Shown: piece after piece, positions 1-5,005 of the stretch
How positions within the stretch are numbered: the stretch's first letter is position 1
How the letters are laid out: each line of letters begins with the position of its first letter
Assembly (NCBI GenBank): GCA_046760705.1
Contig: JBHIER010000276.1
Location: forward strand, 1-5,028
Origin: JBHIER01 sp046760705 [NCBI: bacterium]
GTDB lineage: Bacteria; JBHIER01; G020348925
Direction: 5' to 3'
DNA: 5,028 nt
The notes under the pieces: model-generated
The model's input: the letters and a program-made list of their open reading frames with translations, nothing else
What the model was told of the DNA's origin: nothing
Database searches by the model: none
Program-made: the position numbers and the translations under genes

Positions 1-187
1 TCTCTCCGGTGATCATTCGTTTGAACCCTTTGAACAATCCACCGCCGGCAGAGGTCTCCATCTCGATCCCCTCACCCATGTACATCATCGCTCCAGCCTC
101 AGCCCTCACCCCTTCATGAGGATCCAGTTCAATCTCAACAATCTGCATATCATCCCCGTAGATCTTGTAATCAATGATGTCAGCCAT
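1..187 (-). CDS. AIM24 / TIGR00266-family protein, N-terminal part
   Basis: This is the first 62 codons of a gene that continues past the left edge. Reading leftward from ATG at 185-187, the protein starts [13 protein letters not shown], followed by [21 protein letters not shown] and [15 protein letters not shown]. From memory of the family, this order (Y.I.G...Q..EI.L.P.E...AEAGAM.YM, then GGG(L/I)..G.KR...GE) is the conserved N-terminus of TIGR00266/AIM24 proteins. They are beta-rich, about 220-260 residues long, and their biochemical role in bacteria is not established; the mitochondrial AIM24 namesake is linked to inner-membrane organisation. The start is well supported: GAGGGAG at 196-202 sits 8 bases upstream of the ATG. 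The gene lies downstream of the peptidase remnant on the same strand, with a REP-like palindrome about 45 bases upstream. I see no clear promoter of its own. The missing C-terminal two thirds cannot be judged. Confidence 0.88.
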   Translation of the reverse strand, partial: MADIIDYKIYGDDMQIVEIELDPHEGVRAEAGAMMYMGEGIEMETSAGGGLFKGFKRMITGE

Positions 188-225
188 ATCCGTATCTCCC
201 TCTTGTCACTCCTGTCTTTAACCCT

Positions 226-1162
226 CTACCTGTCATTCCGGCCGCAGTGGCGGAATCTCTTTTTTATGAGTAGGAGATCCCGAGGCTGCAAGCCGAAGGC
301 GAACCCTTCGGTGAAGGCGGTATTGGGCACTCCCCGCAATAGGGTATGATCAACCCTGTTCAAAGAGAAGACCTGCTCAACATTGTGGCCGAACTCGTGG
401 AGGGCAATATTGTACCCCTTGTAGTTCATGCCGGTGGATGGGATCCTTGTGCGTAAGTGGGCTTTATCCACCCGCCGGCCTGGGCCCATGGCATGTCCGG
501 CTCCCCGGGACGGGTCAACGGCAATCTTGGAAACCAAGAATTGCGCTGTCTCCTCGGAAAACCCCAGCTTCCGGAGAAGAGCGCCTTTGCCTCATCCTCT
601 GGAATCTCCCGGTCCCTCTGGAACCGGCGATCCATCATGGCGGCCACGGTCGGATAGTAGGGGTCGGCACCTTGCTCCGCCTTGAATATATCCGGCTCCG
701 GTGCATTGTCAACACCGGTTCCAGGCTCTCTTTCCCCCTTCCAGGTGGCCGGAACATCCCCATCGACCACCGTCACTTCGTTCGTGGCCAGGGTCCAGTC
801 CACTGCCGCCGGGATCTGCCGTCTGATGATCTTTTCCATCACCTGGTAGATCATCTCCTGCTTGGACAGCCCCTCAGGAAAGGGCCGAGCTCCTTCAGGA
901 GTCAAAAGGTGGTGCACGTAGATAACAGACGAGCCTGGGCCCACTGCTCCCGGGTCCACGTCGGCCCGAGTTCCAAACGCTCCTTTAGAGTGCAAAAATG
1001 GAGGCGAAGGCGATCTTCGTCTTGAAAAAGTCCTCGGTGACGCGGGCCCAGGGTGCAAAACTGTGCAAACTCCCCCCTGCTACCGTCTTCCTCCCTCCAG
1101 AACTGGGCCACATGACGCACACCCTCCCGAAGGATCCACTGGAGCGCAGCCCTGAGGTTCAT
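226..1162 (-). pseudogene. Decayed HExxH zinc metallopeptidase (gluzincin)
   Basis: Coding sense runs leftward but is scattered over all three minus frames. The clearest part (about 226-560) carries KLGFSEETAQF, DPSRGAGHAMG, GYNIALHEFGHNVEQVFSL and GVPNTAFTEGFAF. HEFGH is the zinc and catalytic motif, and the Glu of NTAFTE, about 30 residues later, is the probable third ligand, as in gluzincins. A second frame (about 560-930) gives YVHHLLTPEGARPFPEG, EMIYQVMEKIIRRQIP and DRRFQRDREIPEDEAKAL. Upstream pieces are LGPTWTREQWAQAR and WARVTEDFFKTKIAF. Compared with the family as I remember it, segments seem missing after QAR, after PFPEG and between DEAKAL and KLGFSE. The 3' end stops after RDLLLI at the REP-like element, so the C-terminal domain is lost. 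It is likely an uncharacterised large cytosolic-type peptidase related in fold to M3. The true start is unknown; ATG at 1162 begins the first plausible piece, and a GTG at 1190 behind AAAGGAG is an alternative. Nonfunctional as written. Confidence 0.8.
231..267. repeat. REP-like palindrome ending the peptidase remnant
   Basis: The left arm ATTCCGGCC (235-243) pairs with the right arm GGCGGAAT (249-256), allowing one bulged G, around the loop GCAGT. It is flanked by TGTC on the left and by TCTCTTTTTTAT on the right. Dispersed elements of the type TGTCATTCC...GGAATCT are well known in many bacterial genomes, and their translation gives the tell-tale RFRHCGRNDR tail that the peptidase frame shows here. 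On the plus strand the hairpin plus T-tract also resembles an intrinsic terminator, but no plus-strand gene ends here. The repeat sits where the peptidase homology stops. Confidence 0.6.
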
Positions 1163-1268
1163 CCATACATATAATTAATAATTGCTTCACGCCAAAACTC
1201 CTTTCGGAAAAGAGAGGGCACCTGTTTCACTATCCGTACGGAGGACAGCGATATCGCCGTGGCCTATA

Positions 1269-1297
1269 AGAATACAACAAAGACGGCTCATAGTCAA
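1269..1297 (-). promoter_or_regulatory. sigma70-like promoter facing the peptidase remnant
   Basis: On the minus strand TTGACT (1292-1297) is followed by a 17-base spacer and TATTCT (1269-1274). The -35 matches consensus at five of six positions, the -10 at four of six, and spacing is optimal. Transcription would start near 1262 and run into the peptidase remnant, about 70 bases before AAAGGAG and the possible GTG start at 1190. It probably drove that gene when intact. The call rests on sequence match alone. Confidence 0.4.
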
Positions 1298-1325
1298 CCT
1301 TTTTTTAACAGAAAAGCTTCTCTGA

Positions 1326-1559
1326 TCAGCGGGCTCCGGACTCAGCTAATCTTTGCTGTTCTGGTTCCTGGGTATATGGGCTAAGGGAGACAGTAATCTC
1401 TTGGGGTGTCTGACGAATGGTGCCTGATTGGGCATACAGAACATCTCTGATGGTCTTGAAAGCACACCGCTTGTAAGAAGCAGGGAGAAAATGCTCTTTG
1501 AGATAAAAGTCGGCATTGGTCGCCCATTTCGCTTTCTGAGAGGCCTTAAAGCCGAGCAC
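1326..1559 (-). pseudogene. Transposase-like C-terminal fragment
   Basis: The open stretch reads NADFYLKEHFLPASYKR, CAFKTIRDVLYAQ, then TIRQTPQEITVSLSPYTQEP and ends in AESGAR before TGA. The pattern (N.(E/D)F..K..FLP.SYK....FKTIRD.LY, then T...I.V.L.P) resembles the C-terminal tail of a DDE-type insertion-sequence transposase as I remember them; the exact IS family cannot be named. Only about 65 residues remain, and the catalytic DDE core is absent. The apparent start at 1559 is arbitrary: family-like sequence begins around 1540, where it meets an unrelated outer-membrane-like fragment in another frame. I see no terminal inverted repeats or target-site duplication nearby. Alternative: the tail of a hypothetical gene of unknown family. 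Confidence 0.45.
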
Positions 1560-1698
1560 TCCAGATGGGTTTTTCCGCTGCTACAGTGTACCCTATCCCC
1601 ACATCCAACCATGAAATCACTCCATATCGTAAGTTCATCACCCCTGTTTCGTCCTCTGTTGATCGTGATTCCAAAATATACCCAGGATTGTATAATTT
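1546..1698 (-). pseudogene. Outer-membrane-protein-like fragment behind the PII gene
   Basis: A 50-codon stretch without stops begins directly after the PII stop codon, in the same frame, and ends at TAA 1546-1548. It includes MNLRYGVISWLDVGIGY followed by TVAAEKPIWSARL. The alternation and the phrase NLRYG(V)(T/S).WL(D/E)VG(I/L)GYT are typical of early strands of bacterial outer-membrane beta-barrels, in which a 'ligand-free' barrel protein describes its own strand-turn-strand pattern. There is no signal peptide, no RBS and no continuation: the next sequence is the transposase-like fragment in another frame. I read it as the remains of a barrel-protein gene broken by an insertion and later deletions. 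The in-frame position behind the PII stop is probably chance. Confidence 0.35.
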
Positions 1699-2043
1699 CT
1701 ACAGCGCATTTTCACCTCGCTCGTTGGTATGGATCTTGACCACGTCTAACACATCGATGATGAAGATCTTCCCGCCGCCGGGGTTCCCGGTATGAGCATT
1801 CTTTTTAATTGTTTCGACCACAAGTTCGGTTAGTTCATCGGAGACGGCGATTTCCAGCTTCGCCTTCGGGGCGTACTCTACCGCCTCCTCCACGATCTTA
1901 TAGCGTGCTTGGGCGGCCCGGTTCCGGCCGAATCCTCCGACATCGGAATCCACCGCGAGCCCTGGTAACCCTTCGATCTTTTTCAAGGCATCAACAACTT
2001 TCGTCAGCATGAAGGGCTGAACAATGGCTTTGACTTCTTTCAT
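1699..2043 (-). CDS. PII nitrogen-regulatory signal protein, divergent T-loop
   Basis: The protein is 114 residues (E. coli GlnB has 112) and aligns along its whole length. It has the N-terminal strand MKEVKAIVQPF, T-loop region GFGRNRAAQARYKIVEEA (37-54), B-loop TGNPGGGKIF (85-94) and C-loop ERGE. PII proteins are cytosolic trimers that bind ATP/ADP and 2-oxoglutarate and change the activity of partners through the T-loop. Several signature residues differ: E. coli Tyr51 (uridylylation site) is Glu53, Gln39 (contacts Mg and 2-oxoglutarate) is Asn41, and Arg103 is His105, while Lys58 (here Lys60) and Lys90 (here Lys92) are kept. Uridylylation by GlnD is therefore not expected, and ligand response may be altered. 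The start is well supported by AAGGAA at 2050-2055, six bases before ATG. No amtB or glnA is in view, so the partner is unknown; I leave the symbol blank because it is not a canonical GlnB or GlnK. Confidence 0.95.
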   Translation of the reverse strand: MKEVKAIVQPFMLTKVVDALKKIEGLPGLAVDSDVGGFGRNRAAQARYKIVEEAVEYAPKAKLEIAVSDELTELVVETIKKNAHTGNPGGGKIFIIDVLDVVKIHTNERGENAL

Positions 2044-2060
2044 CGTAAATTTCCTTGTGT

Positions 2061-2066
2061 ATTATA
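2061..2066 (-). promoter_or_regulatory. Possible -10 box for the PII gene
   Basis: A perfect TATAAT lies on the minus strand 18 bases before the PII start codon. No good -35 is found at 16-18 bases spacing, and a start point near 2054 would leave a leader of only about ten bases, overlapping the ribosome binding site. It may be a weak promoter or chance in an AT-rich stretch. Confidence 0.25.
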
Positions 2067-2164
2067 GCTAAATACCACAATATATTGAGGAAAACAGTAA
2101 AAAGGGGCTACATGTTGATAGGGGACGTGGTAGAGGGTAACAATCAATTTTTTTCAAAAAATGC

Positions 2165-2194
2165 TTGACAAAGGGGGAAATTTTACTCTTTTTA
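2165..2194 (+). promoter_or_regulatory. Possible sigma70 promoter for the Cys-rich gene
   Basis: A perfect -35 hexamer TTGACA (2165-2170) lies about 100 bases upstream of the Cys-rich gene. The best -10 at 18 bases spacing is the poor TTTTTA (2189-2194). The -35 is convincing as a string, the -10 is not, so the promoter may need an activator or be chance. The 226-base region between the PII gene and this gene (2044-2269) holds the regulatory DNA for both directions. Confidence 0.3.
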
Positions 2195-2269
2195 GGTTCG
2201 AATTTTAGGTCTCTGTCATCTATCGTGATGAATGTCCATATGTAGACGTTTTTTTTGAGGTAGGAGAAG

Positions 2270-2524
2270 ATGAGGGTAAAAGGCTTGCTCAGTGGGGTTG
2301 TCGCTCTGCTCGTGCTTGCAGCAATAATAGTCGGGCTAAATCAGTTGCTCGCTGTTCCTGTGTTTAGTGCGGGGACTTTATGTGCAGATACCATAGATGA
2401 CGATCAATGTCCCAGGCCTGGGATATGCTACAAAAATCCTCGCTCGGGCAATTATTGCTACGACCCCCAGTGTTGTATATATGACTGCCCCTGTAGTGGT
2501 AGAAGATCAGTCCTCTGCTGTTAA
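2270..2524 (+). CDS. Small exported cysteine-rich protein, unknown family
   Basis: The 84-residue product has a short basic start (MRVKG), a long hydrophobic segment (about 6-34) ending in VPVFSAG, and a 50-residue tail with ten cysteines at 38, 47, 53, 63, 68, 69, 73, 75, 83 and 84. The first part is a signal peptide with likely cleavage near Ala34, or a membrane anchor. The tail would then be periplasmic or extracellular and disulfide-bonded; the even cysteine count fits five disulfides. An AGGAG at 2262-2266 and GAGG at 2257-2260 support the ATG. A thioredoxin-like reading frame follows 100 bases later on the same strand, suggesting a linked thiol-redox role. The spacing CY.NP..G..Y...CC....CPC loosely recalls part of the light chain of methylamine dehydrogenase (MauA), but the tail is much shorter and has no tryptophan, so a TTQ cofactor is impossible. 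Function unknown. Confidence 0.72.
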   Translation: MRVKGLLSGVVALLVLAAIIVGLNQLLAVPVFSAGTLCADTIDDDQCPRPGICYKNPRSGNYCYDPQCCIYDCPCSGRRSVLCC

Positions 2525-2550
2525 GTTAATGGAGGATGCGCAAGCTAATC

Positions 2551-2581
2551 GGGGGTTGAGCGAATTTTTCGCTCAGCTCCC
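2551..2581 (+). terminator. Strong stem-loop after the Cys-rich gene
   Basis: The arms at 2551-2564 and 2568-2581 pair over 14 positions around a TTT loop. The inner eight pairs (TGAGCGAA with TTCGCTCA) are perfect Watson-Crick; the outer six include two G-U wobbles and are otherwise G-C. It begins 27 bases after the Cys-rich stop codon. There is no run of T after it (CAACTATTTATC follows), so it is a weak candidate for a classical intrinsic terminator. It could instead protect the upstream mRNA 3' end or set the ratio between the Cys-rich gene and the downstream redoxin. Confidence 0.5.
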
Positions 2582-2627
2582 CAACTATTTATCAGGAATT
2601 TAACTAAGGAGAAATAGGTAAAAATGA

Positions 2628-2952
2628 AGGCTCACCGAATGTGCAGGCTGTGCTATAGACATACCCAATTGGAAGAGATTGCTGGCTCTCAGGAGTGATG
2701 GTCTGGATGTCTTGGGCATAAGCCAGGACAATCTTGAAGTCACAGAAGACTTTATCTCTTCATACGACCTTGATTTTGAGGTGGTGATAGACCCTGATGG
2801 AGAAGTTAAAGAAGAATACAAATGCGGGGGTCTTCCTCAAAAAATTCTGATTGATGAGGAGGGTAAAATAGAATTTGTGGAAGTGGGGGGCTGTGCCCAT
2901 GAAAGAAGAAGGGGAATTAGAGAAAAGACTTAAGAGACACAGTGGCTTTTAA
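2628..2952 (+). pseudogene. Thioredoxin-like redoxin (TlpA/AhpC-TSA type), truncated and frameshifted
   Basis: From about 2628 one frame reads LTECAGCAIDIPNWKRLLAL, then GLDVLGISQDN, FEVVIDPDGEV and CGGLPQKILIDEEGKIEFVEV. This is a thioredoxin fold: a CxxC active site (CAGC), the V.GIS.D strand, and a Pro in GGLP at the cis-proline position before the ILID.EGKI strand. Two defects are visible. First, the frame has stops at 2619 and 2625 directly upstream, so the roughly 30 residues that normally precede CxxC are missing; an ATG at 2624 after AAGGAG (2606-2611) is in a different frame. Second, at a run of six G (2885-2890) the frame leaves the family pattern; with one G fewer it continues as VGAVPMKEEGELEKRLKRHSGF-like sequence and stops at 2950-2952, a typical redoxin end. 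No signal peptide remains. It was probably a periplasmic or membrane-anchored thiol-disulfide reductase working with the Cys-rich neighbour. Confidence 0.78.
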
Positions 2953-2973
2953 TAGTTCGATCGGCTCGTATGA

Positions 2974-2997
2974 GTTAATTCTGTTAAGATTATTAAC
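2974..2997. promoter_or_regulatory. Inverted repeat upstream of the FG-GAP gene
   Basis: GTTAAT (2974-2979) and ATTAAC (2992-2997) form a perfect six-base inverted repeat with a 12-base spacer, 45 bases before the start of the FG-GAP gene. The shape suits a dimeric regulator, but the arms are short and AT-rich, so chance is likely. No clear promoter hexamers were found between the redoxin stop and the FG-GAP start. Confidence 0.18.
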
Positions 2998-3042
2998 CGA
3001 CAAAACCGGTAGAACATCAATGATGAAAAGGGGAACCTTGGA

Positions 3043-4977
3043 ATGAGAAACTATTTTAGCATCTGGGCGTTGGTTATGGCGCTGATATTTGGTCTGTTCG
3101 GCTTTGCTCAGGCCATTGACAGAATCGATCTGAGTCAGGTTCATGCTTCATTTGTTGGCGAAAATGGAGATGACAGGTTGGGGGTCTCAGTCTCATTAGC
3201 TGCTGACATCAACGGGGACGGCTACAATGACGTTTTTATTAGTGCTGTGCGAAATGACTATGGTGGGAGTAACGCCGGTCAGATCTATCTCATCCTCGGC
3301 AAGTCCAGCGGTTGGGCGATGCGTACGGATATGTCCACGGCCGATGCCTCCTTTATTGGCGAAAATGCGGGAGACTATGTTGGTGATGTTTATAATGCCG
3401 GTGATGTCAACGGAGACGGATACGATGATTTCCTCATCGGCAATCCTATCGACAGCTATGGCGGACATTGGGCTGGGCAGACCTACCTCATCTTGGGCAA
3501 GCCCAGTGGCTGGGAGATGCACATGAATTTGTCCGAAGCCGATGCCTCTTTTGTGGGGGAGGAAGAATACGACATGTCTGGTGGGTATGGGACAGGGGTT
3601 TCAGGGGCTGGTGATGTCAATGGCGATGGCTACGATGACATCCTCATCGGTGCCTATGGCAATCCCTATGGCGGTAATCTTGCCGGTCAGACCTATCTTA
3701 TCTTTGGGAAACCGGATGGGTGGCAGATGCGTATGGACCTCTCGGAGGCCGATGCGAGCTTTGTGGGCGAAAACGGGTGGGACTTTTCCGGCAGCGGCGT
3801 TTCTATTGCTGGGGATGTCAATGGGGATGGATACGATGATATCCTCATTGGTGCTCCTGTGAACGGCTATGGTGCAGGTGATGCTGGTCAGACCTATCTT
3901 ATTCTTGGCAAGTCGGATGGCTGGGCGATGCGCACACCTTTATCCGCTGCCGACGCCTCCTTTGTCGGTGAAAATGAGGGAGATATATCTGGTCATACAG
4001 TCGCAGGTGCTGGTGATGTCAATGGCGATGGGTATAACGATATCCTTATCTGTGCCAATTGGAGCAGTGCTGGGGCGGACACTGCTGGTCAGGTCTATCT
4101 CATCTTGGGCAAGCCCAGCGGTTGGGCGATGAGGACAAGTTTGTCCGAGGCCGACGTCTCCTTTATCGGGGAAAAGGAGGGCGACCGGGCCGGGTTCAGA
4201 GCTTCAGGCGCTGGTGATGTCAACGGGGACGGGTACGATGACATCCTCATCGTGGCTATCTGGAATGATGAGGGCGGAAGCAGAGCCGGTCAGGTCTATC
4301 TCATCTTGGGCAAGCCCAGTGGTTGGGCGATGCGCACACCTTTGTGGGAGGCAGATGTCTCCTTTATTGGCGAAGAGGCATACGACCAAGCCGGTTGGTC
4401 CATCTCAGGCGGCGGTGATTTCAACGGCGACGGATACGATGACATCCTCATCGGTGCGGCTGACAATGATTTTGGCGGAGAAGATGCAGGCCAAGCCTAT
4501 CTCAGCCTTCTTTATATCCCCTTAACCATCACTACGGATACTCTACCAGATGGTGCGGTGGGTATAGCTTACAGTGAGACTCTTTCAGCTACTGGAGGGG
4601 CACCTCCTTATACCTGGAGTCTCTATTCTGGTTCTCTACCCGAAGGGCTGAGCCTGGACTCCCCGGGCCTGATCTCTGGGGTGCCAACTTTGGTAGATAC
4701 GGCCGACTTCACCGTTCAGGTGACCGATTCTGCCTCGGCAACCCACAGGAAGGATTTTTCCATAATCATTCGCGAGTCTGTAAAGGGCGATGTGAATGGG
4801 GATGGCCAAATAAACGTGCTGGACGTCGTCTTCGCCGTAAATATTATCCTCGAATCATACGATCCCACCCCGACTCAGTATTGGGCCGCCGACTGCAACG
4901 GAGATGAGACTGTCAACGTTTTGGATTTGGTTGGCATCGTGAACGTCATCCTGGGTATCGGCACCTGCCCGCCCTAA
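3043..4977 (+). CDS. Secreted seven-repeat FG-GAP propeller with He_PIG and dockerin domains
   Basis: The 644-residue protein has a signal peptide (1-24; hydrophobic ALVMALIFGLFGF, cleavage after AQA). Seven FG-GAP units follow (30-96, 97-162, 163-232, 233-299, 300-366, 367-433, 434-493), each with (F)(V/I)GE at the start, the Ca-binding loop D(V/I/F)NGDGY(D/N)D, (D/N)(I/V)LI and GQ.YLILGK..GW.MR. Seven units match the seven blades of an integrin-alpha-like beta-propeller. Residues 494-576 form an Ig-like He_PIG domain (LPDG.VG..Y..TL.ATGG.PPY.W and LPEGLSLD...G.ISG.P). Residues 582-644 are a type I dockerin with two Ca loops, DVNGDGQINVLD (583-594) and DCNGDETVNVLD (617-628). The dockerin implies docking to a cohesin domain on a scaffold or on the cell surface; the propeller probably binds a protein or polysaccharide. 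No catalytic domain is seen. AAGGGGA around 3028-3034 precedes the ATG. The gene is intact and stands alone behind the damaged redoxin. Confidence 0.95.
   Translation: MRNYFSIWALVMALIFGLFGFAQAIDRIDLSQVHASFVGENGDDRLGVSVSLAADINGDGYNDVFISAVRNDYGGSNAGQIYLILGKSSGWAMRTDMSTADASFIGENAGDYVGDVYNAGDVNGDGYDDFLIGNPIDSYGGHWAGQTYLILGKPSGWEMHMNLSEADASFVGEEEYDMSGGYGTGVSGAGDVNGDGYDDILIGAYGNPYGGNLAGQTYLIFGKPDGWQMRMDLSEADASFVGENGWDFSGSGVSIAGDVNGDGYDDILIGAPVNGYGAGDAGQTYLILGKSDGWAMRTPLSAADASFVGENEGDISGHTVAGAGDVNGDGYNDILICANWSSAGADTAGQVYLILGKPSGWAMRTSLSEADVSFIGEKEGDRAGFRASGAGDVNGDGYDDILIVAIWNDEGGSRAGQVYLILGKPSGWAMRTPLWEADVSFIGEEAYDQAGWSISGGGDFNGDGYDDILIGAADNDFGGEDAGQAYLSLLYIPLTITTDTLPDGAVGIAYSETLSATGGAPPYTWSLYSGSLPEGLSLDSPGLISGVPTLVDTADFTVQVTDSASATHRKDFSIIIRESVKGDVNGDGQINVLDVVFAVNIILESYDPTPTQYWAADCNGDETVNVLDLVGIVNVILGIGTCPP
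3130..4521 (+). repeat. Seven in-frame tandem repeats of about 200 bases (FG-GAP blades)
   Basis: Units start at about 3130, 3331, 3529, 3739, 3940, 4141 and 4342. Four of the first six are exactly 201 bases; the second is 198 and the third 210. The units are similar at DNA level, not only in protein: 4087-4131 and 4288-4332 (units 5 and 6) differ at one position in 45. Such near-identity suggests recent duplication or gene conversion among blades. Confidence 0.9.
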
Positions 4978-4990
4978 ATATAGATACCAG

Positions 4991-5005
4991 TGGCAAAAGA
5001 TGCCA
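4991..5005 (+). terminator. Weak stem-loop after the FG-GAP gene
   Basis: TGGCA (4991-4995) pairs with TGCCA (5001-5005) around AAAGA, 13 bases after the stop codon. The stem is only five pairs and no T-tract follows (TAAATGTGG), so termination here is doubtful. The last 23 bases of the window hold no recognisable feature. Confidence 0.2.

Noticed and set aside
438-1025. 195-residue plus-strand frame
   Set aside because: It is antisense to the peptidase remnant, arginine/proline/serine-rich without domain logic, and the minus strand carries clear peptidase motifs.
1187-1291. 34-residue minus frame starting MSRLCCILIG
   Set aside because: Its start codon lies inside the spacer of the TTGACT/TATTCT promoter, so the transcript from that promoter would not contain it.
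1309-1324. Near-palindrome CAGAAAAGCTTCTCTG as a terminator
   Set aside because: It has only a tiny loop, one mismatched pair, and no T-tract on the 3' side in either direction.
1809-2012. Plus-strand frame of 67 residues
   Set aside because: It is antisense to the intact PII gene and low-complexity (Arg/Pro/Ser).
2397-2603. 68-residue plus frame overlapping the Cys-rich gene and the hairpin
   Set aside because: It starts inside the Cys-rich gene without an RBS, has no family-like pattern, and its end is made by the strong stem-loop. It shares the redoxin frame but is cut off from it by three stops.
3196-3522. Minus-strand and out-of-frame plus ORFs across the FG-GAP gene
   Set aside because: They repeat with the 200-base period because they are shadows of the tandem DNA repeats; none has an RBS or a separate family pattern.
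3130-4521. Periodic repeats as a possible CRISPR array
   Set aside because: The unit is about 200 bases, in frame and coding for FG-GAP blades; there are no short direct repeats with unique spacers.
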